Assembly: GCA_937872385.1 (NCBI GenBank)
Contig: CALMSO010000024.1
Location: 1 to 64,000, forward strand
Length of the DNA: 64,000 nucleotides
Source of the DNA: an uncultured Saprospiraceae bacterium
GTDB lineage: Bacteria > Bacteroidota > Bacteroidia > Chitinophagales > Saprospiraceae
Direction of reading: 5' to 3'
Shown here: one piece after another, positions 25,339-40,300 of the stretch
Layout: each line of letters opens with the position of its first letter
How positions within the stretch are numbered: the first letter of the stretch is position 1
Translations under genes and position numbers: made by a program
Notes under the pieces: generated by a model
Seen by the model: only the letters and a program-made list of their open reading frames with translations
What the model was told of the DNA's origin: nothing
The model's database searches: none

Positions 25339-28300
25339 CTAAGGCAACTGCTCTATCAAACCAGTAAAGGTATCTATTGGCCCGCTACTGAAAAAGCCGG
25401 TGTTCGCTGGATGTGACAGTACGATCAAACTGATGAGGTTGGCATCCGAAGGATCTGCATTGTCAAAGATTTTGCCATCCATATTGACGTCATACAATTC
25501 GTACACTGCTGTAATGCCAGTATATGTATTTAATGGGCCACTACCGAAGAAACCAGTGTTACCGGCATCTGCAAGCACCCTTGCACTTACCAGATTGACA
25601 TCCGAAGGACTAGCGTTATTTAGCACCTGCCCATCCTGATTCACATCGCCTGCCCACAGCGCCCATACATTGGTGGCTACCTGCGCTCGTGCGTGCGTAC
25701 CGTACACCCCGTGCGCCGGGCTATTCACGGTAAAGTCCACATCGGAGGTTGCGGTAGCACCGGTGAAATTCAAGGCCGTATTGGTCATTACACCGAGGTG
25801 GTTACGATGGCGAATGGCAATGTGATAGCTGCCGGGTATGATGCCCAGATTGACACTTGTACTGCTACCGTTGATATCCACCAGTGTACCGTCGTTTCTG
25901 ACGAAGGCGGCTACGGATTTGAGAATGGTAGTAGGTGTCGCTGCGTCGCGGATTTCAATTTTCACCCAGTCCACAATATTGGCAATGGTATTCGGATCGG
26001 TTGTTGCAGTGATACCCAAACCATACGGATCGTCCGTCGGAAGTACGTCCAGCGTATTGAGCGTGGTATTCATATTGCTGCTCGCGGTGTTATACGGCCC
26101 TTGCAGGAATACCTTTCCTGTGAGCTTGGCCTCCGGCAGTTGCGAAGCTACGGTGAATACATCGCCATCTTCGAGGCTGACGCCGTCAAAAGTAACCGAA
26201 GTGCCCATGACGTAAGCGGAGGCATCCACGATATCTACGATACCGGTGTTGAAGTTGCCGTCGCCATCGCGGTCAATCAGCAGTTTCAGTTCGTTGATAT
26301 TCACAGCCGAAACCGTGAGGCTGGTCAGGTCGAAACGCATTTGCACATCGCCTACCGTGCCGGTATGCTGCACTTTCCACTGGCGCGTGAAGCGTTTGGT
26401 GTTGGCAGCAAAAGCAGCTGGCAGATTGGTCATGGTTTCAACAAAGCTGGCATTGTCATCACCCCAAACGAGGAAGGTCAGGTCGTTGGCAAAGTCAGAG
26501 TCGTGCAAGGCATTATTCACAGCGATAGAATCCAGACCAATGGTCAAGCGGCTGTTCGCATTGATCGAGCGCGATTGCTTTTGCAGCAAATTCGTGCATT
26601 CATCCTTACCAATACCGGCCACGTTGTTGTGGTAAGTACTATTGGCGGAAGCATCCCAATAGATGGTGGTGCCGTCGCTGGCTACATAGTCACCTTCCTT
26701 CACGCTACCGCTCAGCACTTCAAAGTTGGTGCTGTTGTTGTTGTTATCCGGCGTCAGCGTGATGCCATATTTAAGCGCGAGGTAGGAATGCACCTGCTGC
26801 GATTCAAGCGCCGTGAGTAGGCGGTTGTAAATAATCATCTCACCGATGCCGCCCTGCCAAAACTCAGCAGCCGTAGCGGCTGTATTAGCACCGATGCGCC
26901 CCACAGCCCCGGTAAGTACCGTATTCCAGGGTGTTGTAATGTTGGTATTGGTCAAAGTGCGGGCATCTTTTCGGATAGATGCCACATCGGTAGCCAAATC
27001 TGCATACGAGGTATAAAGAATGGACGAGGTGTTGGTAGTCCAGAAACTGGCTGCATCTACGAATTGTCCGGCTAATGTACCAGACGAGTAACGCGCGGCA
27101 GCTGCATTCTGTCCAATGCGCTGGTTCTGATTATTGGTAGCCGTACCGTACGAGAACATACTTCGAATACCGGTGCCAATGCTGGTGTAACCCACCCCGA
27201 CAATAGTCCGATTGGATGAGCCGCTCGGCAGATTGTTCAACGGTGACAGACTCATAAAGTCATTTGTGCCATCAAAAACCATCGCTGGATTGAAGTTGAT
27301 AGCGGCGGTATTGACAGTGGGCTGGTTGGCCACAGTAGCCTGCGCCGCGTCAATGTTATTGCCACTATAATCATTCCAAGCGGTGCCGTCGGCGGTGCCA
27401 TCATCAGCGCGCAACCAGAGCAGGATGCCGTTGTTCACACAAGCCGGGCCACTCAGGCTCGTACCTACCGAGAAGTAATCGCCGTTGGGCAGCAATGCCG
27501 AACTAATCGTGATACAACCATCCGTGTTCAGCGGCTCTTCCACGTCGAGGGTAGCAAAAGTATTGCTGTTGCTCACCAACAAGAAGGCATTCTCGTCGTA
27601 GCCAGCGAAGCAGATGGTCACCTGTTGGGTATTATCCCATCCTGCGGTTTTCTGTACTCGCCAGGTGCGATCAAGGCGCGTAGTAACGGCTATACCAGTT
27701 TGTGGCTGGGTGTAGGAAAGCGCGCCATCGTTGTTGCCCCAGGTAAAGAAGGCAAGGTCATTGGTAAAAGTATTCGTGTTGGCAGCATTGGTAGCCGCTA
27801 CGACCGTACCGAGCGCAACGGTGACGATGTCGTCACTATTGGCTGAGCGCGATTGCTTCTGGAACAGGGATGTGCATTCATCCTGACCGATGCCCGCAAT
27901 GTCGTTGTGATAAGCCGAATTCGTCGTCGCATCCCAGATTTTGGTCGTACCGTCGCTGGCGATGTAGTCGCCCTCATTCAAGCTGGCAGTGACCATTTCC
28001 AGCGGGATATTATCGCCGTCGTTATCATTTGACAAGGTTAGACCATACTTGATTGCTAAATAAGTTTCCGCTTGTCGCAATTGCGTGGCGGTCAAGGCAC
28101 CTCGGTAGGCGACAAATTCGCCGATGCGCCCGTCGAAACGGGTAGCGCTGCTCGTACCGATGCCACCCAGCATGGTATAGGATAAGCCACCGTTGGAACT
28201 GGTTTGTGTGAAGTTCAGCACCTGGCGACCATCGGCATAGACGTAAGAGCCATTAGCCGGACCGTCGTTCATAATGGTACTCACCAATTTCGACTGTCCG

Positions 28301-31300
28301 ATGACGTTGCCGCCGGTATAAGCCGTGGCACTAACGCCATTTGCTACGTTTTGCATCCGCAGGTAGCGGTCTTCGCCGCCATCATCATTCCCCCAGATTG
28401 GGCGATCCAGCACGTCGGCATTATACACCGTGAGCAGGGTAATCGGATTGCGGTCGGTAACGGTTGGGTTAATGTTTAAATTTTGTCCCGTTATATCGAA
28501 ATTCATAAAGCTCGTACCGGTGAAATCCATCGCCGGGTTGAAGTTCATCGTACCGGTGAGCGCCGGCTGGTTGGCAAGCGTCGTCTGGCGAGCGTGCGTA
28601 GTGCGGCCGCTGAAGTCATTCCACTGGCTGGCGGTAGCGCCGTAGTCGGCCCGCAGCCAGGTCAGCACGTCAGGATTGCTGGAGCAACCCGGAGCCAAAA
28701 TCTTCGTGCCCAGCGAGAAGTAGTGCCCGTGCCCCAGCAGCGAAGAGCTAAGCGTAGCGCAACCGGTAAACGGATTGAGTGCAATCTCGTGGTCAATGCT
28801 GGCTAAGGTTGCGCTGTTGTCGTCAATCAACAGATAGCGCTCACCAATCTGACCGGCAAAACAGATGGTAACATCCTGGTCGGCCCAGTTGTGCTTGTCC
28901 ACTTTCCAGATACGTCCCATACGCAGCTCCGCGTTGGTAGCAACCACCGATGTCGAGAACAAATCGGTATTACCATTGTCATTCGCCCAGGTGAAGAAGG
29001 ACTTGTCGTTGGTCACGGTCGCTGTATTCGCCGCATTCGTAGCCGGAATAGCCGCATGGCTGCCCAGCGCAAAAGTGACCAAATCATCTGCATTCACCGA
29101 GCGGGACTGCTTCTGGTGCAATGCCGTGCATTCATCTTTACCAATACCGGCAATGTCGTGCTGGAAGCCGTCGCTATCGTTTTCCCACATCAATGTGGTG
29201 CCATCGCTGGCGAGGTAGTTGGTGGCAGTCGTTTGGTCTAAAGTGACACCGTATTTTAAAGCCAAATAAGAATTCACTCGTTGCAATTCCGCAGCACTCA
29301 GTTCGCGGTTGTAAATAATCACCTCATTGATATTGCCATTCCAGAAATAAGCCGTTGTAGCATTTGGCCCGTGTCCAATGTATAGAGGCTGCACCGAACT
29401 GGTATTCCAAGCCCTGGGCGAGCTGACATTTAGGCGGCCATTCACATCAATGAAAGCTGTTGTACCATTAAACCGACCTCCGATAATTCGGGAAGTAGCA
29501 AGCGGGAAGGAACCGGCAGTACCGCTCAAATCATTTGCCCAGCCAGCCCAGCCGGCAGCATTGGCCGGTGTGTTAGCCTGACCAAAGAGTACGGCATTAT
29601 TTAGCGTATTTGTACCATAGGATACCATACTCTTCCAGCCGTTATTCAGATTGGTTGTACCAACGGCAATAATCGTCCGATTGGTCGTACCAAACGGGAA
29701 GCCGCCCGGCAGGTTGGCGTTAGGTACAACGAGGTTGTCGTTCGTACCGTCAAATTGCAAGGCTGGGTTAAAATTGCTGACACCGGCCGCAAGAGCGGGC
29801 TGATTGGCAACGGTTGCCTGCGTTGAGCTGAAACCATAACCACTCACGTCGGTCCAGGCTGCTCCGGTAGCTGCACCATCATCGGCCCGCAGCCACATTT
29901 TGATACCGCCATTCACACAAGCGGGGCCGACTAAGTTTATACCCAGCGTGAAGTACGCGCCGTCGGGCAAATTGCTACTGTTGAGCGTCACTTCGCCATT
30001 GACATCCAGTTGGTATTCCTGGGGCGACATGAGGAAGGTCGGATCGGTGGCGTGTACAATCAGGTAGTGCGTGTCGTCGTAGCCGTCGAAGTGCAGCGTA
30101 ATGTCCTGATCAACCCAATTGGTTTTGTCCACGCGCCAGATACGCGCCAGGCGAGCCGTAGCATTTGTACCGCCGGCATCCGCGAGGAAGTCCGCTGCGC
30201 CGCCATTGTGCCCCCAAGTGAAGAACGACAGGTCGTTGCTCACTTCATTCGGATTGGCAGCGTTGGTTGCTTCAATCTCCGCACCGAGGGCTACGGTCAG
30301 GAATTCACCTGCATTCACCGATTTGGATTGCTTTTGGTGCAAATCCGTACATTCATCCTTACCGATACCGGCGATGTTTTGGTTGTAACTTGCATTATCG
30401 GTCGCATTCCACATGATGGTGGTACCATCGCTGGCGATGTAGTTGGTAGCGGTCGTTTGATTAAGCGTGACGCCGTATTTCAAAGCCAAATAGGATTCAA
30501 TCAGCAATCGCTGTGTGTTGGTAATTTTATCCCCGTAGATCACAATCTCCGCCACGCGCATATTGGCGTACCATGCGTTAGCTTCGTTGCGCCCAATATT
30601 GAAAGGTGAATTGGTACCGTTGAAATTGACCGGAGCCGTGACATTACCAGCTACAGTAGTACGATTCCTGTAAATATGTCGGCCAGTTGTAATATCTGTC
30701 CCTGCCTTATTGCTGGTCAAACTCCATAGATAAGGTGTACCCGTAGTACCTCCCCAAGCACCGAGTACGCGGTTGGTTGTAACGGGCGGATCCCAGTAGA
30801 AGTTGCCATCACTCCAAGGGATATGAGCATTGAAATAGTTCAACGAGGTGTTTTCAAAGAATGTGGACTGCGCAACGACCGCATCGGTAATCTGTACTAC
30901 AAAAGCATTGCTATTTTCGTAGGTTGAAGAGCCAAAAATACCGTCGGCATCCCGCATGAAATCATTGGGTTTGAAATCCATTACTGGATTAAAATTAACA
31001 CCATTGGCAATCACCGCCGGTTGATTGGCTACTGTAGCCTGGCTCGCATTATTACTATTGCCGCTATAATCCGGCCAGAGGCTCGGCGTTGCGCCAATAT
31101 CCGCCCGATACCAGGCTTTGATGCCCACATTCACGCAAGCCGGACCGACAATTTTCGTACCCAGCGAGAAGTACGCGCCATCGGGCAGGTCGGCCGAACT
31201 GATAGTCACGCAGCCGTTGCTCGGATTGAAGGTTCTAACTAAGGTATTGGCGTCATTTTCAAAGCCGGTGCTGTTCTGGTCAATCACGAGGTAGCGCTCG

Positions 31301-34300
31301 CCGGTTTGTTGTACGCAGACGGTGATGTCCTGCGCATCGTCCCAGACGCTGCTCTTCGTCACGCGCCAGATGCGCGGGGTACGCACGCTCACACCATTGG
31401 GCAAGCCCATCGGCAGGGCCGTGGTGAAGGTGGTTGCTAAGTCATTATTACCCCAAGAGAGGAAAGCCAAATCGTTGGTAAACTCGTTGGTATTGGTTTC
31501 GTTGCTGGCTTCCACGAGGTTGCCGAGGGCCATAGTCAGTATCACGTCATTGGCGTCAGTATTCACCGAGCGAGATTGTTTTTGATTCAAACCCGTGCAT
31601 TCGTCTTTACCGATACCGGCAATATCGAAACGATAATCGAAATTATTCACCGCGTCCCACATCACCGTAGCGCCATCGCTGGCGATGTAGTGGTGTGCGG
31701 CTAAAGCCGCCGGTACATTGAGGGTGATACCATATTTCAAAGCGAGATAGGAATATACCTGGCGTTGTTCGGCGGCATTCAACTGCCGGTTGTAAAGTAC
31801 GATTTCGCCAATGGGTCCTTGGAAGTATTCACCGGCTGAAAAACGAGAGCCAATGCGCGCTTCGTCTGCCAGGGTTGTGTTGTAGGTACGCGTGCCGGAA
31901 GTCACCCGCAGGAAGCCATCGGTTTGAATAGTAGGCGTAGAGCCATTATGATCGTACATACCGATGAAAGGCTTAGCCAATGTGTAAGCATTTACAGGCG
32001 TTGCAAAATCGTTGGCAAAGCCAATGTATCGGATCACGCCGCTGGCTTCTACCCGGAAAGACTGATTCTGCGAAGCAACATCATTACCATAGTCAAAAAT
32101 GGTGCGCGTAGCCGCTGAGTTGGGCAATTGTACGGTAAAGACCGTTCGGTTCTGGTTGCCGGTCGGGAAGCTCTGCTGGCGGGTGGTAGGAATACGAATG
32201 AAGTCATTCGAGCCATCAAAACTCAGCGCCCGGTTGAAGTTGAGCAAACCGTCAATACCCGGTCGGCTGGCCACAGTCGCTTGTTCACCATCGTTGCCAT
32301 TACCACTGGCATCCGTCCAGGCATCCACGAAACCGTTGCCATCGTCATTGGTGCCCTGGTCGGCCCGCAGCCACAAGGCGATACCTCCATTCACACAACC
32401 CGGCCCGGCCAGATCGCGGCCCAGCGTGAAGTATGCGCCATCCGCAATGGCATCCGAATTGAGGGTCACGCAGCCCGAAGCGTTGAGTTGAAATTCATTA
32501 TCTACCGCGTCAAAAGTCGGATCGTTGTCGCTGATAATGAGGAATTCGCTTTCGCCGTAGCCACTGAAACAGAGCGTAATGTCCTGATCTGCCCAGTTGG
32601 TCTTATCGGTGCGCCACACACGTGCGAGGCGGGCCGTAGCCGATTGTGCCATAGCCGATTCGGTGAAGAGATCCGCGCCGCCATTGTCGCCCCATACGAA
32701 GAAGGAAAGATCGTTCGTCACTTCATTGCTATTAGCAGCATTGGTAGCAGCTACGGTATTGCCGAGGGCTACGGTGAGGTAAGTGCCAGCGTTCGCAGAT
32801 TTGGACTGGCGCTGGTGCAGTTCGGTGCATTCGTCCAGACCGATACCGGCGATGTTTTGGTTGTAAGCGGCATTATCGGTCGCATTCCACATGATGGTGG
32901 TACCGTCGCTGGCGAGGTAGTTGGTAGCGGTCGTTTGATCGAGGGTGATACCGTATTTGAGGGCAAGGTAGCTGTGTATGCGTTGTTTTTCAGCAGCAGT
33001 CAGCAATCCTTGATAGAAAATGACTTCGCCCATGTGACCATTAAAGTTAATACCGCTTCCAGAATTAATAGCACCAAGACGCGCTCCGGCAGCACCAGTT
33101 CCCAGACCATAAGTACCATTCGCCCCACCAAAAACTTCTTCCTTGCCATTCGCAGCAACGCGGAAATCTTTTGGATTGCCATTATTGCTGGCAAACATGA
33201 AGAGTGCCGGATCATCAGCCGTAAAAATGGATGAATGCGGCATATCAGGTGTTGTCACATCAAAAGTGAAATGATTAGCTCGTCCGCTGCGCCAGTAAAG
33301 CCCCGGGCGGTCGTTGCCAAATTCTGCCAGCGCCTGATAGCTGGCATTAATCGTATTCGTTCTAGATATAAAAAATGCCGTCAGCTCGTCATTTGTATTA
33401 TACAATGATGGTAAAGAGAAGAAATCGTTGCCATCGAAGTTCAACGCTGGATTAAAATTCAGTACCCCGTCAGCCACGGCAGGCTGATTGGCTACCGTTG
33501 CCTGATTAAGATTATTACTATTGCCACTAAAATCCGTCCAAGCATTGGGCATTGCGCCGTAATCGGCCCGATACCAAGCTTTGATGCCCGTGTTCACACA
33601 AGCAGGTCCAGCAATTTTAGTACCCAGCGTGAAATACGCGCCATCCGCCAGGTCAGCCGAACTGATGGTCACACAGCCAGTCGTGAAGTTCATCTTGTGC
33701 TCGGTAGTGCCCGCGCCAAAGGTAGCATCGCTTGCATGAATGAGCAGGTAGCGCTCGCCTACGCCGCTGGCGCAGATGGTCACATCCTGATCTATCCACT
33801 CATCGCTCTTATCCACGCGCCAGACGCGCGCCATGCGTGTAGTGGAATTGGTCACACTGCTGACGGCCACGTTGAAGTTGGTCGTGCCATCGTTATTGCC
33901 CCATACGAGGAAGGTATTATCCGCCAGCACGTCGTTGGGGTTGTCCTGATTAGAAGCGGCCACGCTGCTGCCGAGGGCCATGGTGATCAGGCGGTCGTCA
34001 TTAACCGAGCGCGACTGCCGCTGGTGTAGCCCGGTGCATTCATCCAGACCCAAGCCGGCGATGTCGTGTTTATAGCCTGCATTCACTGTTGCATCCCACA
34101 TTTTGGTGAGGCCGTCGCTGGCGATGTAGTCAGAATTTCCATTATTATAGGTCAAACCGTATTTCAAAGACAAATAGGAATGTACCTGTTGCAACTCGGC
34201 GGCTGTAAGCGCTCGATTATAGACAATTACTTCCCCGATGTACCCATTAAATCGTACATCAGCCGAAGTGGCTCGGTTGCCAATACGTACATTATTGGAA

Positions 34301-37300
34301 TTGTAGCTATGCGTAGAAGTCGCAGTGCCATCTGCGCCGCCATTTCTAAAGATAGCGAAATTATTGCCGCTGCGAGTGGCAGACAATAAGGCTGGTTCGT
34401 TGGCGGCATAAGTGCTGGCACTGGTGATTGTATTGGCCGTACCTGTACGATGTATTGTGCCATTATTCACATTTGAAAAAGCAAATAATAGGCCGCCGGT
34501 AGCGGTGGTCTGATGAGACAAAATACCGTGCCATGCCCCGACGCTTTTGCGCATACCTACGCCGACTAAGGTAAATGGATTGGTGCCTGACAGGCTTACA
34601 TTGCTGGCAATATCCATATAATCATTGCTACCATCAAAGTCAAAGACCTTGTTGAAGTTGATGCCATTGTCCAATTCGGCGGGTTGGTTCGCCACTGCAC
34701 CCTGTGTAGCATTATTGCCATTATTGCTATAATCGCGCCAGTTGGTGTTGTCTGATTGCGTATCATCCGCCCGCAGCCACAGTTTGATCCCTCCATTCAC
34801 ACAAGCGGGACCCACAATATTCTTGCCCAGTGAGAAGTACGCGCCATCCGCCAGCAAGCTGGAATTGAACGTGATACAACCATTAGCGTTAAGCTGCAGT
34901 TCGCTATCCTGCGTATCGAGCATCGCGTCCGTAGCGCTGATGATGAGATAGCTCTCGTCGTTGTAGCCGTCAAAACACATAGTGATGTTCTGATTGGTCC
35001 AGGTAGCGCTCTTGTCCACGCGCCACACGCGGCCGAGACGTGCCGTTGTTTCCGTGCCATTGATGGTGACATCAAAATCATTGCTGCCGCCATTGTCGCC
35101 CCACACGAGGAAGGTTTTATCCGTCGTAACGTTGTTGCCGTTTTGCCAGCTTTGTAAATTGCTGCCCCAAATAGTATCGCCCAGTGCTACGGTGAGGAAT
35201 ACGTCTGCATTTGCCGATTTCGACTGGCGTTGGTGCAGGTCGGTGCAGTCATCTTTGCCGATACCGGCAATGTTTTGGTTGTAAGTGGTATTGGCTGTGG
35301 CATCCCAGTAGCTTGTGCCGTCGCTGTCCACGTAGTCGGTGGGCGTCGTTTGGTCGAGCGTGATACCGTATTTGAGGGCGAGGTAGGAATTGATACGTTG
35401 CAATTCCGCTGCGCCCAGTGTTACATTATATACCACCACTTCTGAGAAGTGCTGCCCAAGGCCATCGCCGTTGGCAAGGAAGTCACCCACCCGCCAAATG
35501 GTATTGGAATTTGCCAGAGTACCCGGCGTCTGCGAAGTACCGGCCAAACCGTTCAAGTAACCAGTACCGCTGCCACTGCCGGAGTTGAAGCCAACCAATT
35601 GCGGCCGGTTTAGATTGGATGAAACATTACCTGGTGTGAGACCATTATTGTTAGCACGCATAAAGAACCGCCCACCGGCTGCTGTCCCATACTCTATTGC
35701 CCCTGCACCACCCTCAGCAATGGCAAATACGTCATTACCGTTGCTGGCGTGAGTAGGTGCCGTGACTAATACTACGGCAAAAGCATTGGCATTGGCCATG
35801 CCCAGCGCAGGGCCCCTGATACCGTCCGCTGTATTATTGCGAATGCGAATGGTTGGGTTGAAATTGGTTGGTTCAACATTGTAAGCTACTACGCCGTTTG
35901 TACCAATAGAGCTCTTGTTATTACCGGAAAAGTCCACCCAGGAAGCGACGTTCGGGCCAGAAGTACCGACGCCATAATCTGCTCGCAGCCACAACTGCAC
36001 GCCCGTATTCACGCAAGCCGGGCCCGACTTCCGCGTAGCGATGGTGAAATGATACCCATCCCCCAGCAGATTAGAATTGAAGGTGGCACAACCGGTATTG
36101 AAATCAAACGCTACTTCGGTATCGCCTGCACCAAACATAGCATCGCTGCTGATGATGAGGTTGCGCTCGCCGCCCTGCGATACGCAAAGGGTAATTTCCT
36201 GATCGGCCCAATTGGTTTTTTGTACCCGCCAGATGCGGCCCATGCGGTCGGTGGAGTTCAGTCCGGTTACGGATGTGGTAAAGGTGGTGGCGCCGTTATT
36301 GTTGCCCCACACTAAGAAGGACTTATCATTGGTAATAATGCTGTTATTCTCAGCGTTGCTGGTAGCCACTTCGCTACCAAGGGCAATAGTTACCAATGCG
36401 TCGCTATTTACCGAGCGGGATTGCTTTTGGTTCAATGCCGTACAGTCATCCAGACCGATACCAGCAATGTCGTTGCCATAAGCGCTATTCGTCGTAGCAT
36501 TCCAATAAACGGAGCCGTCGCTGGCGAGGTAGTTTTGCGTACCTCCGCCCATGGTGATGCCGTATTTCAAAGCCAGGTAGGAATGGATACGTTGCAATTC
36601 CGCGCCGCTGACTTCACGATTATATACAATCACTTCGGACATAGTACCATTCCAGAATTCGGTTGCCGTAGGATATGCCTGCGCACCGATGTAGCCTCGG
36701 TTTTGTTGTACGTTGTAAGTACGACTATTGGTAGCGCTGAGCGTACCATCCACGTAAGTGCGTTCCTGATTGGTCGTGCCAGAGTGCGTACCGGTCACGA
36801 GGCGTGGCTCGCCAATCAGCCAGACGTTACTAATGGTGTTCTGGTTATTCCACCCCCCGGTTCTTAAATTAGTGTTACCATTTTCTTTCCCAACGTAGTA
36901 CGCCTGATTCGTTGCGTTATTACCATGCGAATAGACATAACGCCAGCCCGCGCTATTGTTGCTCACGCCCACCGCAATCACCGAGATATTGGCATTGCCG
37001 CTTGGCAGCGCCGTAACGTTCGGAATATTGAGGAAATCATTGCCGTCGAAGGTCATTGTTGGGTTGAAATTCGTACCCAAGTCGGTAATCGTTGGTTGGT
37101 TAGTTAAGGTGTTTTGGAATGGATGGTTACCATTGCCGCTATAATCCGACCATTCGTCGGCGGTGCCGCTGCCCGCATCGTTCGGACCTTCATCGGCGCG
37201 TAGCCACATAGCGATACCCGCGTTCACACAGCCCGGGCCAGATAGGAGCTTGCCTACGGCAAAATAAGCGCCATTGGGCAGCAAATCTGACATTAAAGTC

Positions 37301-40300
37301 GTACAACCATTGCCATCCAACTGGATTTCTTGATTGATGGTACCAAAAGTCGGGTCGCTATTGCTGATAAGCAAATAGGCATCTGCTTCGTAATTGTCGA
37401 AGCAAATGGTGATTTCCTGGTCTGAGAAGTTGTGTTTGTAAGCCCGCCACACGCGCTCGCTACGCGCAGATACGAGCGTGCCGTTCGCCTCGGCAATTAA
37501 GTTGACGTTGCCGTCGTTATTTGCCCAGGAGAGGAAAGACATATCGCCGTACAGCGTCGGGTTGTCATCGGCAAAATCCACGAGGTTGTCGCGGTTGGTT
37601 GGCATTACTTCGCCGCCGAGGGCTACGGTTACAATATCATCGGTATTTTGCGATTTTGATTGCTTTTGGTTGAGTTCGGTGCATTCGTCCAGACCGATAC
37701 CGGCCACGTCGTGCTTGTAAGTGGCATCCGTTGGCCACATAATAGTGGTGCCGTCGCTGGCTAAGTAATTGGTATTGCCATTATTGAGCGTCAAGCCATA
37801 TTTATAAGCGAGGTACGATTCGATGCGATGCGCCTCGGCAGCGGTGACGTCGCGGTTGTACGCAACCACTTCTCCGACGAACACCCGCGAGGGTTCGTTA
37901 ACGGCAGATCGCCCGCCGATGTTCATTTTCCAAGTGACATTCGCTGAGCCGGAGGCCGCCTGCTTAATGACCGTGCCTTCGCCTCGGAATTCGTACGCGC
38001 CGGTGGTGCTGCGTTGCAGCGAATACATATTGATATCGGTAGTTACGGCTTTGCCTGTATTTAGCCAAGCATTCAAATACAAACGATCTTCCAGACCGCC
38101 ATGATAGCCCATTAGCACATTCCCCACTTCCGACTGGAATACGCGCCCATTGAGCGTGCCTTGCATTTGCGACACAGTGAAAATCGAATAATTGCCACTG
38201 ACGGATACCGGCAAAGTATGCGCCGAGGCGCCATTGTAATAAACCGTAGGGTGGAAATTCATCAAGCCAATGGTATCATAAGTCGGCGTGCCATTGAAAA
38301 TTGCACCGTTATTGCCCCTTCCGCTGAAATCACCCCACTGAGTGACGGTTTGTGCATGTGTAAATGCGCCATAATCCGAGCGGAGCCAGTACTGCACGCC
38401 AGCATCCACGCAAGCCGGGCCGGTGATTTTGGTAGCAATGGTGAAATGATCACCGTCATTGATCAAGCTGGAATTCAGGGTGATACAACCGCTATTGAAG
38501 TTGAATTTCAACTCGTGATTGATACTGCTAAATGCGGCATTGTCGTCAATAATCAAGTAACGCTCGCCGCCCGATTGCGGAATACAAATAGTGATATTCT
38601 GATCCGACCAGTTGGCATTTTTGTCCACTTTCCAGATGCGCGCCATGCGGAAATCCGCCTGCGCTGCGGTTACGCTCACATCGAAATCAGTGCCCAGATT
38701 GTTATTACCCCAGGCGAAGAAGCCAAGGTCGGGAATGGTCGCTGTATTTTCGAGGTTGTTCGGCATTACAGCATTGCCTACGGCAATGGTCACCAATTCG
38801 CCGGTATTCTGCGATTTAGACTGTTTTTGGTACAAACCGTTGCAATCGTCGCGGCCAAGGCCGGCAATATTTTTATTGTAAATGCCATTGGCGGCGGCTT
38901 CCCACATCAGGGTGGTTCCGTCGGAAGCGATGTAGTTCTGTGGCGTTGCCTGGTCGAGGGTGATACCATATTTCAAAGCCAGATAGGAATGCACCCGTTG
39001 CAATTCTGAAGCGCTAATATCCATATTGTACATGAGTACTTCGCCGACAAATACGCGCGAGTATTCATTGCTGTAAGAAGAGCCGATGTCGAGCAATACC
39101 CGAGAATTGGCGGAACTTGCGCCCGAATACAGCGAGTGCCCGTCGGCGTAGAAATTGTACGCGCCACTGCTCTGCCGCACTAAGCTGTGCAGATTGGCTT
39201 CGGTGGTCGCTGGCTTGCCAAAGCTGGCACCAAGGCGATTGGGGTTGTTGTCAATGTAGAGCACATCCTCGCGGCCACCGTGGTAGCCAAAGAGCCAGTT
39301 ATCCAACCCATTGGAAAAGACGCGCCGATTCATGGTGCCTTCTAATTTAGAAACGCCAATCACCGTGTAATTGTCGCGCATCATTTTATCGAAGCGATGC
39401 CGGTCATTGCCATCGTAATACACCGCTGGGTTGAAGTTGATGCCATTCAGCGTCAGCGTGGGGTCACCGCCGGCAATAGCGTTGTTGCCGAGGTTGGAAT
39501 AATCCGACCAGACGTTCACCACGTCGCCTTCGCCTGCTGCATTCTTGATTTGGTCGGCGCGTAGCCAAGCCTGAAGCGTCTTGGGCGCATCTGAGCTGAG
39601 TACGCTGCACGGAATGACCTGCTTGGGAATACTCGGACCCGAATACCGCGCCGCAAGGCATTCGCCGCCGCCGCCTTGCGCAAATTCTACCACAATCGGA
39701 TACGTGCCCGGCGACAGGGTAATCGTGCCGCTGCGCTCTGTACATGCCTGTATAAAGTTGTTGTTGACCACTAATTTGTTATCCACGTACAGTCGGCTGC
39801 CGTCATCCGAAGAGGTGAAGAAGGTATAAGTGCCTGCCGTGCTGATGGTGATATTGCTATACAATTTGTAGCCATGATTTGTGCCACCGATTGGAATGTA
39901 AAAGCCATCAATATGCCCCGTTTGGATAATGTTGTTCGGATTGAGGGATTCGACCAATCCATTTGCACCAGAATAGCGCTCGAAATATACACAGCCCGGT
40001 GCGGTGCTCAGCTCACAAATCGGGGTGCGAATGGCTCTCGCCAATGAGAAATAAGCGCCGTCGGGCAGTTTGCTACTATTGAAAGTGGCGCAACCGTTTT
40101 CATCCAGTTCGATTTCCTCATCGGGCGTACCGAAGTTCGGATCCGCATTGCTGACCAGCAGGAAGCTTTCGGCGTGATCCGCGCCCGCACAGATGGTAAT
40201 GTTTTGGTCGCCCCAGTTGGTTTTGTCCACGCGCCAGGTGCGTATCATGCGCATATAATCAGTACCCGTGAGGTTGATGGGCGCACCGTATTGTATGCTT

